From the NCBI RefSeq assembly GCF_900549175.1, contig NZ_URNN01000043.1:1-23222 (forward strand): a stretch of DNA of 23,222 bases, read 5' to 3'. The translations under genes and the position numbers were made by a program. Shown piece after piece: positions 7,284-15,912 of this stretch. Every line of letters starts with the position of its first letter. Position 1 is the first letter of the stretch. The notes under the pieces are model-generated. The model was given only the letters and a program-made list of their open reading frames with translations, did not search any database and was not told the DNA's origin. The stretch comes from an uncultured Prevotella sp. GTDB taxonomy: Bacteria; Bacteroidota; Bacteroidia; Bacteroidales; Bacteroidaceae.

Positions 7284-9815
7284 ATGGACAAAACTTTATT
7301 CGTGAGACTGAGGGCAATGCTTGCGATGGCATTGTGCGCGTGTGCTGTGCCGGTGGCGGCCGATGTGGTGGAATGGTATGACGGTCATGCGGCCGTTACC
7401 TATAATGTGCAGAAGAAAGTAGACCCCGTGGTGCTTACGGCTCTCGACATGTTCGGCAGCGATATGCAGGCCGTTACGGGCAGTCGTGCCCAAGCGGCCG
7501 CCGCAGGTAAGGCTGCAGTGAGGGTGGTGGAGGCCGACCGTGCGTCGGGTTCGGTGCTTGGACAGCTTAAGAAACAGGGCGTACCTGTGGACAGTCTGAT
7601 GACGCTGACCGACGGATTCCATATATCGGTCATCAACAATCAGATAACCGTGGTGGGTGCCAACGGCCGCGGTACGGCCTACGGCCTGCTGGAACTTTCG
7701 CGCATGGCCGGCGTGTCGCCGTGGATATGGTGGGGAGATGTGGTGCCCGAGCGCCGCACGCGGCTTACGATAGACTCTTCTTTCCGCACCTTGCAGGGAG
7801 CGTCGGTGGAGTACCGCGGCGTTTTCATCAACGACGAGGACTGGTCGCTGCGCCCGTGGAGCTACGGTACGTACGAGCCGAGCGAGTTCGGACAGATAGG
7901 TCCGCGTACATATAAAAAGGTGTTCCAGCTGTTGCTCCGTCTGCGTGCCAACGCCATTTGGCCGGGCATGCACACCGGAACGAAGGCTTTCTTCCGTACG
8001 GAAGGCGCCAAGGCCATGGCCGACAGCTGCGGCATTGCCATCGGTACGTCGCACTGCGAGCCGCTCCTGCGCAACAACGTGGACGAGTGGAACGAGAAGG
8101 AGCGCGGACGTTACAACTATATCACCAACCGTCAGGCCGTGCAGGACTACTGGATAGAGCGTCTGAAGGAGGTGAAGGGCTCGGCCGGAGGCAATATGTT
8201 CACCATCGGCATGCGCGGCATACACGACGGTTCGATGGAGGGTGTGAAGACCATGGACGAGAAATTCAAGGCCCTGCAGCAGGTGATAGACGACCAGCAG
8301 GAACTTCTGCGCAAATATATAGGTGCACCGGAGAGGCAGACACAGGTGTTCGTGCCTTATAAAGAGGTGCTGCAGATATACGAGCGCGGCCTGCGTGTGC
8401 CCGATTATGTGACGCTGATGTGGTGTGACGACAACTACGGATACATGACACGGCTGTCGGATGCCGCCGAGCAGAAACGCCCGGGTGGGGGAGGAATATA
8501 CTATCACCTGAGCTATTGGGGACGTCCGCACGACTATCTCTGGCTCACCACCACCCAGCCCGGACTCATATACAACGAGATGCGCGAGGCTTACGACCAT
8601 AACGTGCGCAAGGTGTGGATTGTGAATGTTCACGACCCCAAGGTGGCGGGTTACGACCTTGAGCTGTTCCTCGACATGGCCTGGAACATCAACAGCGTGT
8701 CGTCATCCACCATCAATGACCACTACCGCGCGTGGCTATGCCGCCAGTTCGGCAGCGAGGCAGGCAACCGGCTCTTCCCTGCCATGCATGAGTTCTATCG
8801 TCTTTGCGGCGAGCGCCGTCCCGAATTTATGGGATGGAGCCAGACGGAGCTGGACAAGAAGACGTATGCCCGCGGGCTCAGTCCCGTCACCAACTCGGAG
8901 TTCAGCACTACAGCCTTCGGCGGTGAACTTGACCGCTATTTGGAGCGTTATGCCGAGGTGAGCCGCACCGTACGCGAGACAGAGGCTCTGATACGTCCCG
9001 AACTGCGCGACGCTTACTTCGCCGCAATCCAATATCCCGTCTATTCCGCCGATGCCCATGCACGCAAGATATTGGAGTCGCAGCGTGCCCGCCAGTATGC
9101 CACGGGCAGTACGCTGAAGGATATGTTTGCCAACAATGCCGCCCTGTATACCGCGGTGGCGCGCAGCCAGAGCGCCTATCAGGAGATACGTAGCCTTACA
9201 GAATATTATAACGAAGAGATGGTCGGCGGAAAGTGGCGCCGCTCGATGCACATGCGTCCGCGCGACCTGCCGGTGTATGCCGCCCCGTCGCTGCCCACGC
9301 TGCTCAGCGACAAGGAGGTGGCCGAGTGGCTTGGCAAGGACAAGCGTACTGTTCGCCACGACATTGCCACCGAGGGTGTTATCGCCCGCAATGCCTGCGA
9401 CTACACCCGTGCATCGGAAGGAGCGCGTGTCGTGCAGATGCTCGGCCACAGTATGAACGCCGTATCGCTGCCCAAGGACGGTACGCTGACGTATGAGTTT
9501 ACTGCCGAACGCGGCGGCAAGGCCGTACTTCGCACTGCCATGATACCCACGCAGCCCAACGACAACGGCGATTTGCGTTACAGTGTGAGCATCGACGGCG
9601 GCGAGCCTACTGTCTACACGCTCAAGGAGAAGTTCCGTTCGGAGGGATGGAAGCAGAATGTTTTGCGCGGTCAGGCCGTGCGCGAGCTGCCTGTGGAGCT
9701 GGCCAAAGGCCGCCATACGCTTGTCATCAAGGCGCTCGACAACCATATTATCGCCGACCAGTGGATGATAGATTACAATCCGCAGCGCAAGCATTATCTG
9801 TTTCCCGTGAAGTAA
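7284..9815 (+). CDS. glycoside hydrolase family 115 (xylan alpha-1,2-glucuronidase-like)
   Basis: This 843-residue protein has the usual length for GH115, enzymes that release (4-O-methyl)glucuronic acid from glucuronoxylan, including internal residues. The signal peptide is residues 1-27 (MLAMALCACAVPVAA). Family landmarks run in order: GRGTAYGLLELSRMAGVSPWIWWGDVVPERR, GASVEYRGVFINDEDW, RANAIWPGMHTGTKAF, GIAIGTSHCEPLL, NMFTIGMRGIHDGSM, VTLMWCDDNYGYMTRLS, YYHLSYWGRPHDYLWL and VWIVNVHDPKVAGYDLELFLDMAWN. The C-terminal 170 residues match the GH115 C-terminal beta domain. It should be periplasmic. It leads a cluster with a GH2 enzyme and an esterase, consistent with hemicellulose debranching. 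Some GH115 members act on other glucuronic-acid-bearing glycans such as arabinogalactan, so xylan is likely but not certain. Confidence 0.92.
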   Translation: MDKTLFVRLRAMLAMALCACAVPVAADVVEWYDGHAAVTYNVQKKVDPVVLTALDMFGSDMQAVTGSRAQAAAAGKAAVRVVEADRASGSVLGQLKKQGVPVDSLMTLTDGFHISVINNQITVVGANGRGTAYGLLELSRMAGVSPWIWWGDVVPERRTRLTIDSSFRTLQGASVEYRGVFINDEDWSLRPWSYGTYEPSEFGQIGPRTYKKVFQLLLRLRANAIWPGMHTGTKAFFRTEGAKAMADSCGIAIGTSHCEPLLRNNVDEWNEKERGRYNYITNRQAVQDYWIERLKEVKGSAGGNMFTIGMRGIHDGSMEGVKTMDEKFKALQQVIDDQQELLRKYIGAPERQTQVFVPYKEVLQIYERGLRVPDYVTLMWCDDNYGYMTRLSDAAEQKRPGGGGIYYHLSYWGRPHDYLWLTTTQPGLIYNEMREAYDHNVRKVWIVNVHDPKVAGYDLELFLDMAWNINSVSSSTINDHYRAWLCRQFGSEAGNRLFPAMHEFYRLCGERRPEFMGWSQTELDKKTYARGLSPVTNSEFSTTAFGGELDRYLERYAEVSRTVRETEALIRPELRDAYFAAIQYPVYSADAHARKILESQRARQYATGSTLKDMFANNAALYTAVARSQSAYQEIRSLTEYYNEEMVGGKWRRSMHMRPRDLPVYAAPSLPTLLSDKEVAEWLGKDKRTVRHDIATEGVIARNACDYTRASEGARVVQMLGHSMNAVSLPKDGTLTYEFTAERGGKAVLRTAMIPTQPNDNGDLRYSVSIDGGEPTVYTLKEKFRSEGWKQNVLRGQAVRELPVELAKGRHTLVIKALDNHIIADQWMIDYNPQRKHYLFPVK

Positions 9816-9843
9816 TGGAAGCTTCTAAAAGCCTTGTATGAAT

Positions 9844-9912
9844 GTAGGGACATATTCTTGTATTTGTCCGTTTGTTATATTGGGGCGGACAAATACAAGA
9901 ATATGTCCCTAC
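9844..9912. repeat. palindromic element, copy 3 (27-base arms)
   Basis: Arms 9844-9870 and 9886-9912 are exact inverted copies with the same sequence as copy 1. The centre is only 15 bases, so this is a shorter version (69 bp). It lies in the 150-base space between the GH115 and GH2 genes, inside what otherwise looks like one transcription unit, where it would form a strong mRNA hairpin. Confidence 0.8.
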
Positions 9913-9965
9913 GGTACTCGGCTTTGAAGGAATGAAATAAGAAAAGACTATAATATATAAGACCG

Positions 9966-12926
9966 ATGAGACCAATTATAACATTGCTTTTCTTCATGTC
10001 CGCCTCCCTATTGTTCGGGGCCGACGTGAAGGATAATAAGGAGTATGCAACGTCAGTCATTTACCTTTCCGGCCATGATGCTGACGATACCGTGCCGTGG
10101 AACTTCTTCTGTTCCGGAGGCATGAACAGCGGGCGATGGCGAAAGATAGCCGTGCCGTCGTGCTGGGAGCAGCAGGGATTCGGCGAATACACCTACGGCC
10201 GTTACTACAAGAAGCCCGGCGGCAAGGTGAGCACCGAGACGGGACTTTACCGCCACACTTTCCGTGTGCCGGCATCGTGGCAGGGCCGTAAGGTGGAGAT
10301 TGTCTTTGAGGGAGTGATGACCGATGCCGCGGTGACGGTGAACGGACAGTCGGCAGGCCCGGAACATCAGGGCGGTTTCACATCGTTCAGCTACGACATA
10401 AGCCGTCTGCTGCATTACGGCAAGACGAATAAGCTGGAGGTGAAAGTGGAGAAACAGTCGAAGGACAAGTCGGTAAATGCAGCCGAACGGCGTGCCGACT
10501 GGTGGTTGTTCGGCGGAATATACCGTCCCGTTTATCTGCGGGCATTGCCGAAGGTGCACATTGCCCACGCCGCCGTTGACGCCCGTGCCGACGGTACGCT
10601 GCGGATGGTGCTCAGCACCGGGGGCGTCACCGATGGGTACAGTGTGAGGGTTTCTCTCGATGCGGGTGAGGCACAGACGGTTAACCTGACAGGAAATACC
10701 CTATATAAGGGTTTTGATGACAACCTGCGTCATGACAGCATAACCACCCGATGGAATGATGTATCGCCATGGAATACCGAGTCCCCCACGATGTACACTC
10801 TCATTCTGCGGCTCATTGCACCCGACGGAACCGTGGCTCACGAGACGACACAGCGCGTGGGGTTCCGCACGATGGAGTTCCGCCGACGCGACGGTTTCTA
10901 TCTCAACGGTCGCAAGCTGACCATAAAGGGTGTCAACCGTCACTGCTTCTATCCCGAGACGGGCCGTACCACTTCACGCCGTCTCGACTTGGAAGACGTG
11001 AAGCTGGTGAAAGGAATGAACGCCAACGCCATACGCTCGCACTATCCGCCCGATGCCCATCTGCTCGACATCTGCGACTCGCTCGGAGTGCTTTACTTCA
11101 ACGAGTTGCCCGGTTGGCAGAACCATTATTCCACTTCCGTGGGCAGCCGTATCGTGCGCGAGATGCTTATGCACGATGCCAACCATCCTTGTATCTTTGC
11201 GTGGGGAAACGGCAATGAGGGTGGTTTCAACACCGATCTTGACCCCCTCTTCGCCCGTTACGACCTGCAACAGCGTCATGTGGTGCACCCGTGGGCACTG
11301 TTCGACGGTGTCGATGCCCATCACTATCCGGCTTATCAGACCGGTGTCGGCCGGTTGGCCAACGGCAGTGAAGTGTTCATGCCCACGGAGTTTCTTCATG
11401 CTCAGTACGACAAGGGTGCCGGAACGTCGCTCGACGACTATTGGGCAAACTGGAGCCGCAATCCGCTTTTTGCCGGAGGATTTATATGGGCAATGATTGA
11501 CGAGGGCGTGGCGCGCACCGACCGCGGCGGACGCATTGACACCGATGGCACCAACGCACCCGACGGCATCGTGGGTCCGCACCGCGAGCGTGAGGCGAGC
11601 TGGTATACCGTGCGCGATGTGTGGTCGCCCGTGCAGATAGAGCCCATGGCGGTCAACAAGTCGTTTGACGGTACGTTCAAGGTTACCAACAACTTTCTTT
11701 TCAGCCGTCTTGACATGAATTGCTATATGAAGTATGACGTGTTGCGTTATCCGTCGCCGTTAGATATGTCTATATCGCCGTCAAGCACATTTGATGAAGA
11801 ACATTATCTTATCTTATGTTGCTCAGTGAAACGGGGTTTTGTAGATTTGCCAAAGATAGAACCGGGTGAGACGGGAACGGCCTGCTTGAGGAACGTCAGC
11901 GACCTTTCAGAAGGTAATGCCTTGCGTCTGACAGCACTGACAAACTTCGGCGATACCATCAACACTTGGACTATCCCGATGGTATATGCTGATGAATTTT
12001 GGGCAAATGAACGTGAATATGATATCAAGGAAAAAAAGGAAAGAGGTGAATCAATGACCGATGCTACCGTCAGCGATGCCGGAGGTGCCTTTGTTCTCAA
12101 GGCCAATGGCGTGCGTGCCGAATTTGATAAAGAGAGCGGCATGCTTAAAGGTGTCAGCGTTGGTGGCAGGGCTATGCCTTTCGGCGGCGGTCCGCTGCCC
12201 GTGGGCATGAAGATGCGGCTCACCGGCATTAAGCAACGTATCGATGGTGGTGATGCACTGTTGGTGATGAAATATACAGGTGCCGCCGACTCCATTGTGT
12301 GGCGCATGACACCCGACGGCCTGCTCGGCATGGATGCTGTGCTGCTCAACAGCCGCGACGGCAAGCGTTTCGGCGGCGAGTTCTTCGACAATCCCGTGCG
12401 CAACCTCGGCTTCAGCTTTTCTTATCCCGAGGAGGCGTGCAAGGGCATGACGTGGCTCGGGCGCGGTCCTTACCGCGTGTGGCGCAACCGTCAGCGCGGG
12501 CAGACCATAGAGTTGTGGCAGAAAGACTATAACAACACCGTCACCGGACAGCCCGACAATAAAGCCGGAAAGGGCGAAGGCCGCCTGGTATATCCCGAGT
12601 TCAAGGGTTATCATGCCAACATGTATTGGGCGCGCATGCAGTCGGACACGGCTCCGTTCACCGTTTACAGCGAGACCGACGGCCTCTATTTCCGTGTGTT
12701 CACGCCCGAGGAGCCTACGGACAGCGAGGGCAAGAGGGTGAAGACTATGGAGCCGTTTCCCGAGGGCGACCTGTCGTTCCTGTTTGAGATACCGGGCATG
12801 CGTTCGTACAAGCCCATCGAGCAGCTCGGCCCGCAGGCCCAGCCCAGCCATATCCGCATCAACAAGGGTGACGAGGGACTGCGTATGAAGTTGTGGTTTG
12901 ATTTCCGTCCGTCAATGGCTGAATGA
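9966..12926 (+). CDS. glycoside hydrolase family 2 (beta-galactosidase-like)
   Basis: This 986-residue secreted enzyme has a signal peptide (residues 1-19, ITLLFFMSASLLFGA). It shows the GH2 order: a jelly-roll sugar-binding domain (about 40-200; WQGRKVEIVFEGVMTDAAVTVNG), an Ig-like domain (about 200-310), and a TIM barrel (about 310-560) with GVNRH, NAIRSHYPPD and the general acid/base E418 in WGNGNEGG. The likely nucleophile is E475 in MPTEF. Further beta domains follow to the C-terminus, including a LacZ-like small-chain domain (WLGRGPYRVWRNR). GH2 members cleave beta-galactosides, mannosides, glucuronides and others, and the exact sugar is not decidable here. No own promoter was seen; it is probably read from the GH115 promoter through palindromic copy 3. 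Bases about 11750-12060 look more AT-rich than the rest of the gene. Confidence 0.9.
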   Translation: MRPIITLLFFMSASLLFGADVKDNKEYATSVIYLSGHDADDTVPWNFFCSGGMNSGRWRKIAVPSCWEQQGFGEYTYGRYYKKPGGKVSTETGLYRHTFRVPASWQGRKVEIVFEGVMTDAAVTVNGQSAGPEHQGGFTSFSYDISRLLHYGKTNKLEVKVEKQSKDKSVNAAERRADWWLFGGIYRPVYLRALPKVHIAHAAVDARADGTLRMVLSTGGVTDGYSVRVSLDAGEAQTVNLTGNTLYKGFDDNLRHDSITTRWNDVSPWNTESPTMYTLILRLIAPDGTVAHETTQRVGFRTMEFRRRDGFYLNGRKLTIKGVNRHCFYPETGRTTSRRLDLEDVKLVKGMNANAIRSHYPPDAHLLDICDSLGVLYFNELPGWQNHYSTSVGSRIVREMLMHDANHPCIFAWGNGNEGGFNTDLDPLFARYDLQQRHVVHPWALFDGVDAHHYPAYQTGVGRLANGSEVFMPTEFLHAQYDKGAGTSLDDYWANWSRNPLFAGGFIWAMIDEGVARTDRGGRIDTDGTNAPDGIVGPHREREASWYTVRDVWSPVQIEPMAVNKSFDGTFKVTNNFLFSRLDMNCYMKYDVLRYPSPLDMSISPSSTFDEEHYLILCCSVKRGFVDLPKIEPGETGTACLRNVSDLSEGNALRLTALTNFGDTINTWTIPMVYADEFWANEREYDIKEKKERGESMTDATVSDAGGAFVLKANGVRAEFDKESGMLKGVSVGGRAMPFGGGPLPVGMKMRLTGIKQRIDGGDALLVMKYTGAADSIVWRMTPDGLLGMDAVLLNSRDGKRFGGEFFDNPVRNLGFSFSYPEEACKGMTWLGRGPYRVWRNRQRGQTIELWQKDYNNTVTGQPDNKAGKGEGRLVYPEFKGYHANMYWARMQSDTAPFTVYSETDGLYFRVFTPEEPTDSEGKRVKTMEPFPEGDLSFLFEIPGMRSYKPIEQLGPQAQPSHIRINKGDEGLRMKLWFDFRPSMAE

Positions 12927-12988
12927 GTCGTTCGGGCGTATCGGCAATGAAGAAAAGCTATTTGATTTAAAGAAAATAAAGACAAGAG

Positions 12989-14788
12989 ATGACAATAAGA
13001 ACAACGATGAGGGCATTGACGACAGCCCTCTGTATTGCCGCTGCGGCAGACATGTCCGCACAGACCGACATACACGTGGCACGATATTGGGGTGACCGTG
13101 CCGCTGCCGTGAGCTACACCTTTGACGATGGCTTGGAAGAACATTACACCAAGGTTTTTCCCGAGTTGAAGAAACGTGGACTGAAAGCCACATTTGCCGT
13201 GATAGGCAGCAAGATAGGGCACGACTGGAAAGGCACGCCCTGCATGACAGGTGAGCAGCTGAAGGAAATGGCTGCCGACGGGCAGGAAATATCCAATCAT
13301 GGTTGGAGTCATACCGGTGCCAACCATCTTACGGGAGAAGCCTTGCGGCACGAAGTGCAGTGTTGCGACACGGCCATATATGAGCATACGGGAGTGATGC
13401 CGCGCACATATGTATATCCGTATAATGCCAAAACGCCCGAAGCGTTGGAACTGTGCAGTCGCGGACGTACTGGCACTCGTACGGAACAGGTGAGCATGGG
13501 GGCGAAGCGTGATTCTGTATGGCTTCGCCGGTGGGTTGACGGACTTGTGGCGTCGGGCGGCAGGGGTGTCACCATGACCCATGGCATAACCTGTGGCTAC
13601 GATGCTTTTGGTGATGCCTCGCGCTTCTGGCAGCATCTCGACTATGTGTCGCGCCGCCGCGACAGCATTTGGATAGCCACGCTGGCTGATGTTGCGGCGT
13701 ATGTGGCGGAGCGCGACGATGTGAAGTTGAAGATACGCAGCCGCAAGGGCAAGACCGTAGTCACGCCGCGTATGCGTCTCGACAAGACTGTATACAACCA
13801 TCCGCTTACGCTCGTCATGAAGTCGGATGTGCCGATTGTGGCCGTGCAGGATGGCAAAAAACTGTATGTGCGGCGGCGCGGAGAAGGCATCATGATCGAT
13901 TTTCTGCCCGGTGGCGGAAGTGTGGAGATAAGTGCCATGGAGGGTTACAGGCCGGCAGGGAGTCCGGCATCGGTGTTCCTCACCGCAGGACAGTCGAACA
14001 CCGACGGACGCGCCTATGTGGCCGACATGCCCGATCGTCTGCGCCGTAAGTACAACCATCTGCATTTTGCCAACGTCACAACCAAGCGCACGGGACATTT
14101 CGGCAGTCGCACATTCGACAACGAAAAGAGCCGTTGGGCCTATTGCGATGTGGTAAACCGCCTGCTGGACAACAGTCTCGGCACCGATTTCTATTCCATA
14201 AAGGCTTCCGTTGGAGGCACATCCATCGACACCGTGGCCGGCGGACCCAAGCGTCCGTCGTGGTATGCCGGGGCCGAATGGCTGGAGGCAAACAAGGCAT
14301 ACACCGGCAATGTGTCTGAGGGCCGTTCGCTTACAAAGTCATTGACCGAGGGTTTTGCCTTGTGCGTAGACAGCACGCTGAGCCGCCTGCCGCAAGGGTA
14401 CGACGTGAAGGCCATAATGTGGCACCAGGGCGAGAGCGACCGTCATGCCGCCGGAGAGTATTATAAGCATTTCAAGGAAATGATTTGCCATATGCGTGAG
14501 GCCGTCAGCCGTAAGACCGGCCGCGACGAATACTGCACGCTGCCGTTCATCTTCGGCAGCGTTCCGCATGCCAGCCGCCAGTACAGTGCCGGTGTGGAGG
14601 AGGCCCAGCGTCGTGTGGCGGCCGAACTCCCCAACGTTTATTGTATAGACTTGAGCAAGGCGTGGCTCGGCCGTGACAATCTTCATTTTGCTGCCGACTG
14701 GACCGAGCGCATCGGACGGATGATGTTCAACGAACTGGTGCGTATGGGAGTTGTGTGTGACAATGAGGTGGACACGGGCATGTATTGA
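12989..14788 (+). CDS. two-module carbohydrate esterase: polysaccharide deacetylase (CE4) plus CE6/SASA-like acetylesterase
   Basis: This 599-residue protein has a signal peptide (residues 1-24, ALTTALCIAAAADMSAQ). Residues about 35-245 form a NodB/CE4 deacetylase domain. TFDDG gives metal and base aspartates D46/D47, NHGWSH gives metal ligands H104/H108, and PRTYVYPYN is the third motif. Residues 245-320 are a beta-rich linker. Residues about 325-590 form an SGNH-type sialate-O-acetylesterase/CE6-like domain: GQSNTDGR with nucleophile S336, MWHQGESD with H479, and DNLHF with D563/H566. Both modules look catalytically complete. The gene starts 62 bases after the GH2 gene on the same strand and is probably in the GH115 operon. 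A role in removing acetyl groups from xylan or a similar glycan fits the neighbours, with each module perhaps acting at a different position. Confidence 0.9.
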   Translation: MTIRTTMRALTTALCIAAAADMSAQTDIHVARYWGDRAAAVSYTFDDGLEEHYTKVFPELKKRGLKATFAVIGSKIGHDWKGTPCMTGEQLKEMAADGQEISNHGWSHTGANHLTGEALRHEVQCCDTAIYEHTGVMPRTYVYPYNAKTPEALELCSRGRTGTRTEQVSMGAKRDSVWLRRWVDGLVASGGRGVTMTHGITCGYDAFGDASRFWQHLDYVSRRRDSIWIATLADVAAYVAERDDVKLKIRSRKGKTVVTPRMRLDKTVYNHPLTLVMKSDVPIVAVQDGKKLYVRRRGEGIMIDFLPGGGSVEISAMEGYRPAGSPASVFLTAGQSNTDGRAYVADMPDRLRRKYNHLHFANVTTKRTGHFGSRTFDNEKSRWAYCDVVNRLLDNSLGTDFYSIKASVGGTSIDTVAGGPKRPSWYAGAEWLEANKAYTGNVSEGRSLTKSLTEGFALCVDSTLSRLPQGYDVKAIMWHQGESDRHAAGEYYKHFKEMICHMREAVSRKTGRDEYCTLPFIFGSVPHASRQYSAGVEEAQRRVAAELPNVYCIDLSKAWLGRDNLHFAADWTERIGRMMFNELVRMGVVCDNEVDTGMY

Positions 14789-14810
14789 CATAATATACTT
14801 GCAAGAAAAA

Positions 14811-14842
14811 TTTGGCCGTGGGTTCAATATTGCGTAACTTTG
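14811..14842 (+). promoter_or_regulatory. Bacteroidetes-type promoter for the ABC ATPase
   Basis: TTTG at 14811-14814, 20 bases, then TAACTTTG at 14835-14842, a full consensus match ending 37 bases before the ATG at 14880. It separates the ATPase gene from the esterase operon. Confidence 0.8.
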
Positions 14843-14879
14843 CCAGCAAAATATCTTTCGGACAAAGTATAGCGTGATT

Positions 14880-15881
14880 ATGAAACCTGACAAGGAGACC
14901 ATACGTCTTGACAGACTGACAATAGGATATCGTGGCAAAGAGGGAGTGACAACGGTTGCCGCCGACATGTGCGCGTCGATACGTTGCGGCGAGCTGACCT
15001 GTCTGCTCGGAGCCAATGGAGTGGGAAAGAGTACGCTGTTGCGTACTCTTTCGTCGTTTCAGCCTCCGCTCGGTGGAAGTGTTTATATAGACGGGCGGGA
15101 GATGGGAACGTTCGGCGACCGTGAACTGGCACGCACCATCGGCGTGGTGCTCACCGACAAGCCCGACACCATTAATATGACGGTGCGTGAGCTTGTCAGT
15201 CTGGGCCGTTCGCCCTATACCGGTTTTTGGGGAACGTGTTCGGCGGAAGACATGACGGTGGTTGACGAGGCTATGGCGATGGTGGGCATCGGTTCGCTGG
15301 CGCAGCGTATGGTGGGCACGCTGAGTGACGGTGAGCGCCAGAAGGTGATGATAGCCAAGGCGTTGGCGCAGCAGACGCCGGTGATATATCTCGACGAACC
15401 TACTGCTTTTCTCGACTTTCCGAGCAAGGTGGAGATAATGCAGCTGCTCCACCGCATCGGTCACTCCATGCAGAAGACGATATTCCTGTCCACTCACGAC
15501 CTCGATCTTGCTCTTCAGATAGCAGACACGGTGTGGCTTCTTTCTTCCGGTGGCGTGCTTGTCACCGGCTCGCCCGAAGACATGGCCATCGACGGCAGTC
15601 TGTCTTCGTTCTTTTCCGGCCGTGGCATATCGTTTGATGACCGGACGGGGCTTTTCTCTGTCTCTGTCGACATAGTCCGCCGCATACGGCTCTCGGGATG
15701 CGACGGTCTGCGCAAGGCTATGGTGCGCAAGGCTTTGCGCCGCCATGGCATAGAGGCGGCTGACGATGTATTGTCCGGTGACACTTCTATAGAGGTCACT
15801 CCGTCAACCTTCCGTCTCGTTCGTAACGACGGCAGCAGCCGTGATGCGGCCACCGTGGCCGAACTCGTGGAGCTTGTTTAG
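14880..15881 (+). CDS. ABC transporter ATP-binding protein, FecE/BtuD-like (iron chelate or cobalamin type)
   Basis: This 333-residue ATPase would power import of a siderophore, haem or cobalamin. Counting two residues more from a possible GTG start at 14874, the motifs are: Walker A GANGVGKST at 46-54, signature LSDGERQ at 150-156, Walker B VIYLDEPT at 170-177, and switch histidine H208 in STHD. The spacing and the words MTVRELVSLGRSPYTGF are typical of the FecE/BtuD/FepC group. About 90 extra C-terminal residues (from about 245, with VRRIRLSGCDGLRKAMVRKALRRHG) follow the nucleotide-binding domain, a feature I associate with Bacteroidales members. No permease, binding protein or TonB receptor lies next to it; its partners must be elsewhere or be lost. 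I chose ATG 14880 because it is a standard start, but GTG 14874 is possible. Confidence 0.88.
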   Translation: MKPDKETIRLDRLTIGYRGKEGVTTVAADMCASIRCGELTCLLGANGVGKSTLLRTLSSFQPPLGGSVYIDGREMGTFGDRELARTIGVVLTDKPDTINMTVRELVSLGRSPYTGFWGTCSAEDMTVVDEAMAMVGIGSLAQRMVGTLSDGERQKVMIAKALAQQTPVIYLDEPTAFLDFPSKVEIMQLLHRIGHSMQKTIFLSTHDLDLALQIADTVWLLSSGGVLVTGSPEDMAIDGSLSSFFSGRGISFDDRTGLFSVSVDIVRRIRLSGCDGLRKAMVRKALRRHGIEAADDVLSGDTSIEVTPSTFRLVRNDGSSRDAATVAELVELV

Positions 15882-15912
15882 CGGGTGGCCGTTTCTCACG
15901 TGTTGTTACGTT

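Noticed and set aside
10053..10568. antisense open frame at the start of the GH2 gene
   Set aside because: It is a reverse-strand shadow over the signal peptide and jelly-roll region of a clear GH2 gene.
12686..14098. 470-codon open frame antisense to the GH2 and esterase genes
   Set aside because: It is opposite two clear enzymes with intact motifs, is rich in His/Cys/Arg as expected for reverse-strand reading of such genes, and has no promoter.
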